DNA of 64,000 bases from positions 1 to 64,000 of the IMG/VR virus record IMGVR_UViG_3300027985_000557. One strand, given 5' to 3'. Shown here piece after piece: positions 15,509 through 23,908 of this stretch. Numbering within the stretch: the first letter of the stretch is position 1; each line of letters starts with the position of its first letter. The notes beneath the pieces were generated by a model. That model searched no databases. It saw only the letters and a list, made by a program, of their open reading frames with translations, and was not told the origin of the DNA. The stretch comes from a virus. The position numbers and the translations under genes were made by a program.

Positions 15509-18181
15509 ATGGATTTCTTCAGACGGGTGTTGGCACCCGCATGTTCTAAGTGCGGCCTTTCCGGCCGATGCACAACCCATCAGATACCTGTTCGTGGGCA
15601 AGGGCGGCTGGGCGTTCTTTTTGTGGGCACGTCGCCGTCGCCGGAAGAAGATGCGGCCGGGACGCGCGGGGTAGGACCGGAGCATGCCCTGATCCAAGAA
15701 ATGTTCAGTGGGTCGGACATTGACCTGGAGCGGGACTGCTGGCGCGTGGATGCCGTGAACTGTGTGTCCTACAACCGCAAAGGCGAGCGCCGCCAACCCA
15801 CGGACGCCGAGATTGACGCCTGCCGGCCTGTATTACAGAAAGTATTACGCGATCTGAAGCCCAAAACCGTCATTCTCATGGGCAACGCGGCCCTGAAGTC
15901 ATTCTATGGGGCGGAAGGGTCCGGGCATCAGTACCTCAACGTCGAAAGGTACATGAACCAACGCATTCCGGACACTAAGAACGGAGCGTGGGTCACTGCT
16001 ATCTATGCCCCGGAGCACATGGTCGCCAATGACTTCAACCAGAACCTGCGCATGGTCTATGACTTCAGTTACGAAGCCGTCTACGACTGCATAGATTTTG
16101 CCCCGCCCCAGGTGGTGGACTACGACTCCATGGTGCAGGTGCTTACGGAGTTCAAGGACGTTACCAGCGTCTTGCAAGAAGTCATCGCCAAAGTGCCGTC
16201 ACGGTTCACACACGATTACGAAGCGAACTGCATCAAACCGCATTGGCCCGACGCCGTCTTGTATTCCATGTCCTTCAAAACGCCCCTTTCTCGCTTCGCC
16301 TATAGTTTTCCGCTGCATTGGCCGGGGCATTGGTCGGACGCGCAAGCACGGATCATTGACGAACACGTACACCGCATCTTACAGCACCGCCGGATAGGCA
16401 AGGTGGCCCACAACATGTCGATGGAGGATGGTTGGGCCGCCAAGCACCTGGGCGCATTGGTAGCCCCGTGGCTCAGCGACACCATGGTGGCTCAGCATAT
16501 CATCTGTACCGAGCGCAATACCAAGGGCCTCAAAGATCAGGCGTGGTTCCGCTATGGTGTCCACGGGTACGATGACCCGGTGGACGTCTACCTCAAGTCG
16601 AAGGGAACCTACAACAACATTCACCGCGCCCCGAAGCCCCTCATTCTGCACTACGGCGGCTTGGACAGCATATTCACGGACAGACTGTTCGTTGACCAGC
16701 GGGAATACATTGAGGCACAAGGACGCGATGATCCCCGATACCTCGCCGTCGATGACCTGTTTAAGCGCGGGGCCGTGGTCCTGAACCGTATTTCCCAACG
16801 AGGCTTCCGCACAGACGGGGCATTCTACAAGGAGCAGGCTACCAACCTTGAAGCCGAAATAGCCAAGCTGTCCGAGCGCCTGCTCAACTGCCGTGAGGCC
16901 AAACTGTTCACGCGCGAAACGGGCCGGCAACTACGCCTTGATTCTTCTGATGACCTGCGCTACCTGCTGGTCAACGTCATGGGTTACAAGATCGATAAGC
17001 GCACCGGGGCCGACAAGGAGGCCGTGGACAAGGAGATCTTACAGGAGATTGGGTCGCGGTTCGCTAAGAATATGCTGGCCTACCGTAAGGCGGGCAAGAT
17101 TCTTAGCACCTACGTCAGTCCGTTCATAAAGCTGGCCGTGGACGAACGCATTCACCCTAGCTTCAACCTCCATGTGGCCCGGTCTGGCCGGTCCAGTTCA
17201 TCCGAACCCAACTTCCAGAACCTCCCCAAGCGCGACCCCCTGGCGAAGCAGTATGTACGCAAGGGCATCATACCGGACGAAGGCTTTCACTTCTGTGAAG
17301 CGGACTACAGTTCTCTGGAAGTCCGCATCTTTGCGTGTCACTGCCTGGACCCGGTACTCATCGACTATGTGAACGACCCGACCACGGACATGCACCGGGA
17401 CCAGTGCGTCGATCTCTTTATGCTGGACGGCCAGGAGTACGTGTCCAAGGCCATGCGGACGGACATCAAAGCCGGTTGGGTCTTCGCCGAGTTCTACGGA
17501 TCATATTACAAGAGCTGCGCCCGCAAGATGTGGGATGTAATGATCCTACCCAAGAAGATATGTCTGCATGATCCTGTAGCTGGTGGCAACGGTATTACCC
17601 TCATGCAGCATCTCGACAACAAGGGCATCAGGAACCACGCGGACTTCGAGGCCTATCTAGAAGACTACGAAAAGAACAAGTTCTGGTCGCGGTTCGCGGT
17701 GACTAAGGAATACCAGATGAACGCCTTTAAGGAGTACCAGCGTAAGGGCTACATCGAAACCAAGTGGGGCTTCCGGCGGGGCGGCTTCCTGTCCAAGAAC
17801 AAAATCATCAATACTCCGACACAGGGCACCGGCTTCCAGAACCTCTTGTGGTCCCTTGTCGAGATGGACAAAATCCGGCTGAAAGAGAAGTGGCGGTCTT
17901 TCTTTGTTGGCCAGATTCATGACTCCATTAACAGCAACATTCACCCCGACGAATTGCAGTATGTGCTCGATATTCACCACTACATCATGTGCGAGCGCAT
18001 CCGTGAATTGCACGACTGGATCATAGTCCCCCTTGAAATCGAAGTCGCTATCGCCCCGGTCAACGAACCGTGGTACTTCACCAAAGACTACATCAAGATT
18101 CAGACGGGTGAGTGGGTTCAGAAAGACCTGTACCGCCAGGATGAAATCGGTAACTGGTTTCCCAAGGAAGTAGCCACGTAG
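15509..18181 (+). CDS. Uracil-DNA glycosylase-like / family A DNA polymerase fusion, 890 aa
   Basis: ATG 15509 lies behind GGGGG; the longer frame would overlap the previous gene. Residues 1-~195 are a UDG-superfamily domain with an N-terminal CSKCGLSGRC (iron-sulfur type ligands), then VLFVGTSPSPEED and a VILMGNAALKSFYG strand. Residues ~225-420 form a 3'-5' exonuclease with THDYEAN, AHNMSMEDGW and a GLKDQAWFRYG region. The polymerase domain follows, with motif A EADYSSLEVRI (~600), a motif B RTDIKAGWVFAEFYGSYY and motif C QIHDSI (~803, Ser in place of the usual Glu). This is the replicative polymerase; UDG-polymerase fusions occur in some phages. Confidence 0.9.
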   Translation: MDFFRRVLAPACSKCGLSGRCTTHQIPVRGQGRLGVLFVGTSPSPEEDAAGTRGVGPEHALIQEMFSGSDIDLERDCWRVDAVNCVSYNRKGERRQPTDAEIDACRPVLQKVLRDLKPKTVILMGNAALKSFYGAEGSGHQYLNVERYMNQRIPDTKNGAWVTAIYAPEHMVANDFNQNLRMVYDFSYEAVYDCIDFAPPQVVDYDSMVQVLTEFKDVTSVLQEVIAKVPSRFTHDYEANCIKPHWPDAVLYSMSFKTPLSRFAYSFPLHWPGHWSDAQARIIDEHVHRILQHRRIGKVAHNMSMEDGWAAKHLGALVAPWLSDTMVAQHIICTERNTKGLKDQAWFRYGVHGYDDPVDVYLKSKGTYNNIHRAPKPLILHYGGLDSIFTDRLFVDQREYIEAQGRDDPRYLAVDDLFKRGAVVLNRISQRGFRTDGAFYKEQATNLEAEIAKLSERLLNCREAKLFTRETGRQLRLDSSDDLRYLLVNVMGYKIDKRTGADKEAVDKEILQEIGSRFAKNMLAYRKAGKILSTYVSPFIKLAVDERIHPSFNLHVARSGRSSSSEPNFQNLPKRDPLAKQYVRKGIIPDEGFHFCEADYSSLEVRIFACHCLDPVLIDYVNDPTTDMHRDQCVDLFMLDGQEYVSKAMRTDIKAGWVFAEFYGSYYKSCARKMWDVMILPKKICLHDPVAGGNGITLMQHLDNKGIRNHADFEAYLEDYEKNKFWSRFAVTKEYQMNAFKEYQRKGYIETKWGFRRGGFLSKNKIINTPTQGTGFQNLLWSLVEMDKIRLKEKWRSFFVGQIHDSINSNIHPDELQYVLDIHHYIMCERIRELHDWIIVPLEIEVAIAPVNEPWYFTKDYIKIQTGEWVQKDLYRQDEIGNWFPKEVAT

Positions 18182-18206
18182 GCGTTACCTCAGGCAGTTT
18201 AGGCAA

Positions 18207-18228
18207 GGGGCCGTGCTATGTTGGCCCC
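18207..18228 (+). other. Intergenic GC hairpin after the polymerase
   Basis: Stem GGGGCC/GGCCCC with a ten-base loop in the 73-bp gap. There is no T-run. It belongs to the same style of hairpins as those at 2501, 10746 and 14055. Confidence 0.4.
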
Positions 18229-18254
18229 GGGCACCTTAACCAACAGGAGAACGT

Positions 18255-18815
18255 ATGGGAGAACACAATTACAGGGAAGACGTCAAGATCGACAAATTTG
18301 CCCTTGACGAAGAACTGCTTCAGCACCCGGCCAAGTACATGATGTACGCCGAGCTGGCGGCGGACGCGGTGTTCGCCAGGGACAAGGCCAAGGAAAAGCT
18401 CGAGTTCATCGAAGCTGAACTCGACTCCGAATGCCGCGCCCATTGGGATGCGCTGTGCCCCGGTATCAAAATCACCAATGACGGCATCACGGCCTGGATT
18501 CGTCAGCAACCCGTGCGTCGCGAGGCGGTCAATGACCTCAACGTAGCCACCAGGAACATGAACCTGATGACGGCCGCTAAAGAAGCCTTTCAGCATCGGA
18601 AGAAATCCTTGGAAGGACTCAAGGAGCTCTACCTCGCCGGCTACTTCTCGCGTCCGGTCATTCCCGAAGAATCGCGGTACAAGGCGGAACAAGCTCGCGA
18701 GGCCGCGTCCAGCGAAGCTCTCGGAGCCAACCCGCGCCTTGCTGGCCGCCGTCGCCCGGCCCCGCCCCCGCCGAGCGAAACCGCTAAACCTCTCCCTGGG
18801 GCTGAACAAGGGTAA
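18255..18815 (+). CDS. Putative recombination mediator (UvsY-like context), 186 aa
   Basis: The N-terminal ~130 residues are helical with a coiled-coil character (VKIDKFALDEELLQHP ... AELAADAVFARDKAKEKLEF). The same arrangement recurs in phage proteins found next to ssDNA-binding protein and RecA/UvsX genes. The C-terminal ~45 residues are Pro/Ala/Arg-rich and contain LAGRRRPAPPPP, a relative of the basic motif in other replication proteins. Mediator function, loading recombinase onto ssDNA, is inferred from position only. Confidence 0.5.
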   Translation: MGEHNYREDVKIDKFALDEELLQHPAKYMMYAELAADAVFARDKAKEKLEFIEAELDSECRAHWDALCPGIKITNDGITAWIRQQPVRREAVNDLNVATRNMNLMTAAKEAFQHRKKSLEGLKELYLAGYFSRPVIPEESRYKAEQAREAASSEALGANPRLAGRRRPAPPPPSETAKPLPGAEQG

Positions 18816-18817
18816 CG

Positions 18818-18967
18818 ATGCCACAAAATTCATTGGGCATTCTTGCGCTAGTCGGCGGGGCCGGTGCTATGGTATTGCTTTGGCTTTACCTTGCCGCCCG
18901 GCTCGTGTCTTACGGAATAACCAAAAGCTACTTCCAAGCCAGGAAGGAGGAACAACATGGCAATTGA
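18818..18967 (+). CDS. Small single-pass membrane protein, 49 aa
   Basis: Starts two bases after the previous stop and overlaps the first codons of the ssDNA-binding protein gene. It has one hydrophobic helix (LGILALVGGAGAMVLLWLYL) and a basic/acidic C-terminus. The ribosome binding site of the next gene is inside it. It could be a real membrane peptide or a translational-coupling leader for the highly needed ssDNA-binding protein. Confidence 0.5.
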   Translation: MPQNSLGILALVGGAGAMVLLWLYLAARLVSYGITKSYFQARKEEQHGN

Positions 18968-20099
18968 CCGCAGCGCGATTCGCAACAACCTTGCCGGCCG
19001 TACCGCTCAGTCCTACGCCAACAAGGACAATGAAGGTGGCTTCCGTATCTACGTGCGCCCCACCAACGGCCGCCCGGTCTTCCGCAAATTCGCCGAAGGC
19101 CAGATTATGTTCGACATCATCCCGTTTGCTATCACGGCTAACTTCATGCTGGACCCGGATGCGCCTGGCAAGCCCAAGTACCTCGCCGGCCAGTGGCGCT
19201 ACTTCCTGGAAGTCTTCAGCCACATGAACATCGGCCCCAACAACTGGAACGTCGCCTGCCCGAACAAGAACTTCGGCCTGCCCTGCCCTATCTGCGAGGA
19301 GTTCTCGCGGCTCCAGGCGGCCGGCGCGGATTGGGACACCGTCCTGAAGCCGCTGAAGCTCAACCGCCGCTGCGTCTACAACATCTGGATGCACGACGTT
19401 CCAGCTCTCAAGGAAGAAGCCAAGGGCGTGCAGCTCCTGGAAATCGCCCACTTCTCACTGGAAGCCAATATCCTGTCCCTGGCCCGCGACCCCCGTACCG
19501 GCGCGGTCACCGAAATCGCCGACCCGGACAACGGCCGCACGATCTACTTCGAGCGTAAGGGAACGAAAGCGGACAACACCAAGTACACGGGCTTCCAGCT
19601 TCTGCCGCGTGACATCGCCATTCCCGACGAAATCCTGGAGCAGGCCGTTCCTCTGAACGAAGCCATCGAGATTCTGGACTACGAGGCGCTGGACGCCCTG
19701 TTCCATGGCGGAGCTGCCCCGGCCCCGGCCGGTGACGAACCCGGCACCGTGCGCGCCCCGCGTCGTGGCCCCTTGTCCGCCCCGGCCGCCGCTGCCCCCC
19801 AGAAAACGCCCCTGGCGGCCCCGTCCGCTCCCGCCGCGACCCCGCCCCGACGTCCGGCTCCCCAGGCCGCCTCTGAGCCCGAAACGGTTCCGCCTGCCGC
19901 GACCCCGCCGGCTGCTCCTGCCCGTCGTCCGGCCCCGGCGGCTGCTGCCACCGCCGCTGCCCCGGAACCGGCCCCCGCTGCCGGTGGCGACCAGTGCCCC
20001 CACGGTATGATCTTCGGCCAGGACACCGACAAGATCGAGGCCTGCAACGGTTGCGATCTGTACGACGCCTGCGGCGCGGCCTTCGACGCGAACAACTAG
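18957..20099 (+). CDS. Single-stranded DNA-binding protein (gp32-like) with long Ala/Pro linker and Cys tail
   Basis: The first ~250 residues form the DNA-binding core with a gp32-type CPICEEF site and the basic aromatic segment GGFRIYVRPTNGR. Residues ~255-345 are a low-complexity Ala/Pro linker with PPRRPAP and PARRPAP. The last ~35 residues carry CPHG ... FG ... ACNGC ... YDAC (Cys at 347, 363, 366, 372), a likely zinc module. The same module is found with identical spacing at the end of the 131-residue protein at 21811. Position between the putative mediator and the recombinase fits gp32. AAGGAGG precedes the ATG. Confidence 0.78.
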   Translation: MAIDRSAIRNNLAGRTAQSYANKDNEGGFRIYVRPTNGRPVFRKFAEGQIMFDIIPFAITANFMLDPDAPGKPKYLAGQWRYFLEVFSHMNIGPNNWNVACPNKNFGLPCPICEEFSRLQAAGADWDTVLKPLKLNRRCVYNIWMHDVPALKEEAKGVQLLEIAHFSLEANILSLARDPRTGAVTEIADPDNGRTIYFERKGTKADNTKYTGFQLLPRDIAIPDEILEQAVPLNEAIEILDYEALDALFHGGAAPAPAGDEPGTVRAPRRGPLSAPAAAAPQKTPLAAPSAPAATPPRRPAPQAASEPETVPPAATPPAAPARRPAPAAAATAAAPEPAPAAGGDQCPHGMIFGQDTDKIEACNGCDLYDACGAAFDANN

Positions 20100-20105
20100 C
20101 CAGAT

Positions 20106-20137
20106 GGCCCGGATGGGGTAACCTGTCCGGGCCTTTT
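20106..20137 (+). terminator. Intrinsic terminator after the ssDNA-binding protein gene
   Basis: Eight-base perfect stem GGCCCGGA/TCCGGGCC, 12-base loop, then TTTTC. It overlaps an upstream in-frame ATG of the recombinase frame, supporting the later start at 20151. Confidence 0.85.
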
Positions 20138-20150
20138 CATGGAGGAAAGC

Positions 20151-21377
20151 ATGGCCGACACTCCTGTTCGCAGACGTCCCGCCCCTGCCCCTGCGGCCAC
20201 CCCAGCGCCTGAGCCTGTCCGACGCCGGCCCGCGCCCGTAACTGCCCCACAAAGCGCGATCGATAAAGTGGCGGAGCAGGTGGCCGAATCCGCCCTGTCC
20301 GAGCCCCAAAAGCGTGAGCCGGTCAACACCGACATCATGATTTCTACCGGGTCCACCCTGCTCGACCTCGCCATTTCCGGCGGCATCATCCGGGGCGGCG
20401 GCATACCGGGCGGCATCCTTGTCGAGATGTATGGCCCGTCCGGTACTGGCAAATCGGCAGTCATGTGCGAGATACTCGGCAACGTGCAACGAAAAGGCGG
20501 TCTGACCTCCACACAAGACCCCGAAGGTCGCCTCAATGCCGGGTACGCCAAGGTCTACGGCATGAACATCGACCCCAAGTCGTATGATCGTCCTGACACC
20601 GTTGTTCAGGCGTTCACCAACACCCGGAAGTTCATTGCCAGCCATTTTCGCAAAAAGAAGACTGATCCGATAAACGCCATCGGCACAGATAGCCTTGCCG
20701 CTCTCTCATCTGAACTGGAGATGAGCAAGGACGGCGATAAGATGGGCATGAAGAAGGCCAAAGACCTGAACCAGGAAATGCGCCTTACCTGCCGAGACAT
20801 CGCAAACTCAGGCAACCTCGTCATCTGCACAAACCAGGAACGTGGTGAAGGCTACGACGCCAAAACGCCCGGCGGTCAAGCCGTGGGGTATTACGCCTCG
20901 GTTCGCCTTCGTCTTACTCCCGACCACGCCAATGATGTGAAGAAGGACGTCAAGGTCAAGGAAGTTCTGGGCATTGTGGACGAGGACGACGAGGACGATC
21001 CGAATACCAGAACGGAAGCCAAAAAAGGTCGTAAGGGGAAAAGCGAAAAGGGACAGGTCGAGAAAGTACTCGGCATTCGTACGAATATCGCCGTGGTCAA
21101 AAGCTCGGTGGATGACCCCTACCGCATGGCCTACGTCTACATCGTCTTTGGCTACGGCATCGACGACGTGCGCGCCAATCTCCAGTGGATGAAGGATATG
21201 CTTCAGACTACCACCTACGTGACCCCGAGCGGTAAGAAATTCCAGGGTATCGCCCAGGCCATCGACTCGGTAGAAAAGTACGGCGAAGAAGCCGCCTTGC
21301 GGGAGCAGGTCATCGACTTGTGGGAGGCCATCGAGAACGCCCTGAAGGTCAAGCGTAAGCCGAAGGTTAGGATATAG
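20151..21377 (+). CDS. RecA/UvsX-like recombinase, 408 aa
   Basis: The start at 20151 has GGAGG at 20141-20145. The N-terminal ~45 residues are a Pro/Ala extension with two copies of PVRRRPAP. The RecA core follows with STGSTLLDLAISGG, Walker A GPSGTGKS (~94-101), an IGTDSLAAL strand acting as Walker B, and VICTNQERGEGYDAKTPGGQA (L2/motif region). A strongly acidic insert (VDEDDEDDPN) interrupts the C-terminal part. It catalyses strand exchange for recombination-dependent replication and repair. Confidence 0.92.
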   Translation: MADTPVRRRPAPAPAATPAPEPVRRRPAPVTAPQSAIDKVAEQVAESALSEPQKREPVNTDIMISTGSTLLDLAISGGIIRGGGIPGGILVEMYGPSGTGKSAVMCEILGNVQRKGGLTSTQDPEGRLNAGYAKVYGMNIDPKSYDRPDTVVQAFTNTRKFIASHFRKKKTDPINAIGTDSLAALSSELEMSKDGDKMGMKKAKDLNQEMRLTCRDIANSGNLVICTNQERGEGYDAKTPGGQAVGYYASVRLRLTPDHANDVKKDVKVKEVLGIVDEDDEDDPNTRTEAKKGRKGKSEKGQVEKVLGIRTNIAVVKSSVDDPYRMAYVYIVFGYGIDDVRANLQWMKDMLQTTTYVTPSGKKFQGIAQAIDSVEKYGEEAALREQVIDLWEAIENALKVKRKPKVRI

Positions 21378-21379
21378 TC

Positions 21380-21550
21380 ATGGTTAAGTACCCATACTGT
21401 TCATTCATGTTGACCATTCGTTTTCACCCGTTGGCCTGGGGATTACGATTCCGTAACCACCGCCTTACCAAGACGGCAAAGGAGAACGGAAACGATTACG
21501 GATTTATGCGCGTCGGTCCCTTCACTTTTAGCTTCTCAAGAATGCTGTAG
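21380..21550 (+). CDS. Small basic protein, 56 aa
   Basis: Starts two bases after the recombinase stop and ends ten bases before the next start, so it fills the gap exactly. It is basic and aromatic (RFHPLAWGLRFRNHRLTKTA), with no membrane helix. The absence of a clear separate ribosome binding site suggests re-initiation after the recombinase. Function unknown. Confidence 0.5.
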   Translation: MVKYPYCSFMLTIRFHPLAWGLRFRNHRLTKTAKENGNDYGFMRVGPFTFSFSRML

Positions 21551-21559
21551 GAGGTAGGT

Positions 21560-21811
21560 ATGGCACCTTCACCGCTTTCCATACTCCAACTCCGCATCCT
21601 TGAATACCTTGTCAACGAGGCTCCCGACCGTGTGGCGACAAAGCGCATGATTGGTACGGCTATCTTCGGTGCCCAGGAGTTCGTGGCAGACAAGGTGTGG
21701 CCGGATTGCAAGGCGCTGGAGGAAATGGGGCTTATCTCCCGCATGAACGTACTTCACAACGCGGTGTACTCTCCCACGGACAAAGGTTACGAATACATCA
21801 GGACACGATAA
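21560..21811 (+). CDS. Winged-helix-like DNA-binding protein, 83 aa
   Basis: GGAGG precedes the ATG. The whole chain reads as one winged helix: LSILQLRILEYLVNEAP, a recognition-type helix (VADKVWPDCKALEEMG), then a wing LISRMNVLHNAVYSPT and a final helix. It could be a small regulator of middle genes or a DNA-bending accessory factor. No specific family is assigned. Confidence 0.6.
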   Translation: MAPSPLSILQLRILEYLVNEAPDRVATKRMIGTAIFGAQEFVADKVWPDCKALEEMGLISRMNVLHNAVYSPTDKGYEYIRTR

Positions 21812-22206
21812 TGCTTTTACAGTATATGAAGAACCACGTGGCTGATAGGCTGGATCATATTGAAAAACACCTAACCGAAGCACGTCGGCAACTCGCTGTT
21901 GTTTCTTCTGATGAAGCCCTTATAATCCGTATGAAGGCGTGCTTATCCCTTGGCACCGAAATTGATGTAATTAAGGGTGATACCGAATCTATCCTAGCCG
22001 TTATCGGAGCCAAAGGCGATAACGAAGATGCTATGAAAGACATGACTCCGGTCATTGAAGAACTCAACAAAATGCGAGAATTACGGGGGGACACGGTAGA
22101 CAAATGTCCCGGAGGCGGCGGTTTCGGCAAACATCCTGATCATATGAACGCATGCGCCACGTGCCCGGTGTATGACGCATGCGTAGAAGCCTGCGACGGG
22201 GATTAA
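21811..22206 (+). CDS. Helical protein with SSB-type C-terminal Cys module, 131 aa
   Basis: ATG overlaps the previous TAA (TAATG). Residues 1-~90 are helical. The C-terminus is CPGG ... FG ... ACATC ... YDAC (Cys at 99, 115, 118, 124). It matches the C-terminal module of the ssDNA-binding protein at 13 of 26 aligned positions with identical spacing. The shared module suggests a common partner or a shared zinc-binding tail function. Location between recombinase and 5'-3' exonuclease supports a role in replication or recombination. Confidence 0.65.
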   Translation: MLLQYMKNHVADRLDHIEKHLTEARRQLAVVSSDEALIIRMKACLSLGTEIDVIKGDTESILAVIGAKGDNEDAMKDMTPVIEELNKMRELRGDTVDKCPGGGGFGKHPDHMNACATCPVYDACVEACDGD

Positions 22207-22207
22207 T

Positions 22208-23104
22208 ATGATCACAAACAGGAAATTCGTTGTGGTGCTCGACTGTAACGGCATCATGCACATGCTGAAGCATGGCATCAAACGCGACATGTCCCACGGG
22301 GGATATGAAACGAGCATCATATACGGGTTCCTGGGACAGATCCGGTACTATGCGGCTCGTTTCAACACGAGCCGCTTTGTGTTCGCCTGGGACTCGCGTA
22401 AATCTCTGCGAAAAGAACGATACCCGTGGTACAAAGAGAAGGGCAAGGAAGAGACGCCCACCGACCAAGAGATTGAGTTTGAAGCATCTGTCTACCGGCA
22501 GTTCAACCAGATTCGCCGCTACGTGGTGCCGACCATCGGGTTCAAAAATACCTTCCACGTCGCCGGGTACGAGGCTGACGACCTTATCGCCAACATACTC
22601 ATTCAAAACCCGGACAATCGGTTCATACTGGTGTCTCGGGACGCGGACATGTACCAACTCTTGCGGTACTGTCTGATCTGTAATCCGGCAACCAAAGAGC
22701 TTTACAGCACGGCCGAACTGCAAAACGAATATGGTGTCACACCCGAGCAGTGGGTGGACATCAAGAAACTCGGCGGCTGCACGTCTGACAAGGTGCCCGG
22801 GATACCCGGCGTCGGCGAGGGTGTAGCGGGCCAGTGGATCCGAGGCGAGCTAAAGCCGAAAGGAAAACGCTATCAAGCTATAGCGGCCGACCTTGCCAAC
22901 GAAAACAGCGTGGCGGCTCAAAATGATTGGTTGGTGCGCTTACCTCTACCGGGGACACCGGATATTCGCATTTCCTTTGATGACGAAGTACTCAGCCTGT
23001 ACGGCTTCGAGGACGTGTGCTCGCGCTATGGCTTCGCATCGCTTCTGGAAAAGACCACCTTTGAAGTATGGAAAGCGCAACTGAATTTGCGGGAGGAGGA
23101 CTAG
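22208..23104 (+). CDS. 5'-3' exonuclease / flap endonuclease
   Basis: The PIN/FEN fold is evident: VVVLDCNGIMHML (first acidic residue), FVFAWDSRKSLRKERYPWYK, GYEADDLIANIL and ILVSRDADMYQLL carry the metal-binding acidic residues. The helix-hairpin-helix GGCTSDKVPGIPGVGEG binds DNA. At 298 residues the length matches T4 RNase H or T5 D15. It should remove RNA primers and flaps, since the phage polymerase lacks the PolA 5'-nuclease domain. Confidence 0.92.
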   Translation: MITNRKFVVVLDCNGIMHMLKHGIKRDMSHGGYETSIIYGFLGQIRYYAARFNTSRFVFAWDSRKSLRKERYPWYKEKGKEETPTDQEIEFEASVYRQFNQIRRYVVPTIGFKNTFHVAGYEADDLIANILIQNPDNRFILVSRDADMYQLLRYCLICNPATKELYSTAELQNEYGVTPEQWVDIKKLGGCTSDKVPGIPGVGEGVAGQWIRGELKPKGKRYQAIAADLANENSVAAQNDWLVRLPLPGTPDIRISFDDEVLSLYGFEDVCSRYGFASLLEKTTFEVWKAQLNLREED

Positions 23105-23107
23105 CTC

Positions 23108-23908
23108 ATGCGCGCCATTGGGTTGGACATGTCGATCACCTGTGCTGGGGTGGCCATCGTCCATTTGACCTCTGCTGGTCTACACTATCAAACCGTGAAG
23201 CGTGTCACGTCCGCACCGGGCAAGGGCTCGGACGCCTTGCGCTACCACCACATCTGTGAAGAGATTAGCGACATCATCTGCCTGCGGCCCACGGACCTCG
23301 TATTCATTGAAGAGTATGCCTACGGGGCCAACGGCCAGATTACCCGCATTGCCGAACTTGGCGGCACCTTGCGCTACAAAATCCTCGTTGAACAGGAATT
23401 TGACTATGCCCGGTGGTTTGAGGTTGGTCCCTCTGCCCTCAAGAAGTTCATAGTAGGCAAGGGTAACGCGGCCAAGGAACAGGTGATTAAGGAAGTTTAC
23501 AAGCGGTACGGCTATGATGCGGCGGACAACAATGAAGCCGATGCCCTGTCTCTTGCCATGCTGGGCGGCACCCTCATGAACATGGACAACGTCGAGCCGG
23601 CCAAGTACCAACGGGAAGCCATTGAGGCTGTCCTCAAAAGGAACAAGGTCACCCATGAGCAATTTCGACGGCTTATTCCGGCGAAGACAACCGAACCAAC
23701 CACAGCAGGAGCCGCAAAAAGCGCCCCAAGCGGCCCCCGTCGCCGCCCCAGCACAACCCAGCCCAGCGGCCCCGCAGACGGCCAAGGCGGCTCCGTCTGC
23801 ACCCCCAGCGCCCCTACTGCGCCGACGCGCCGACGCCTTAGCGCCGGCCCCGCCCCTGACGTCCCAGGACTCTTCCAGCGAAGAATACCTGTCCAAAGCA
23901 AAGAATGA
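23108..23908 (+). CDS. RuvC-like Holliday junction resolvase with overprinted Arg/Pro tail
   Basis: The RNase H-fold core (residues 1-~180) shows MRAIGLDMS (first Asp), VFIEEYAYGANGQ (Glu) and DNNEADALSLAML (C-terminal Asp cluster), the four acidic positions of RuvC. The remaining ~80 residues are low-complexity Pro/Ser/Thr/Arg with SGPRRRPS, APTRRRLS and, close to the end, PGLFQRRIPV. This tail is encoded in DNA that overlaps the next gene for 254 bp in another frame. The enzyme should debranch recombined DNA before packaging. Confidence 0.85.
   Translation: MRAIGLDMSITCAGVAIVHLTSAGLHYQTVKRVTSAPGKGSDALRYHHICEEISDIICLRPTDLVFIEEYAYGANGQITRIAELGGTLRYKILVEQEFDYARWFEVGPSALKKFIVGKGNAAKEQVIKEVYKRYGYDAADNNEADALSLAMLGGTLMNMDNVEPAKYQREAIEAVLKRNKVTHEQFRRLIPAKTTEPTTAGAAKSAPSGPRRRPSTTQPSGPADGQGGSVCTPSAPTAPTRRRLSAGPAPDVPGLFQRRIPVQSKE

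Noticed and set aside
19455-20645. Minus-strand frame (396 aa) opposite ssDNA-binding protein and recombinase
   Set aside because: Gly/Arg-rich complement of the Ala/Pro linker; crosses a terminator and lacks initiation signals.
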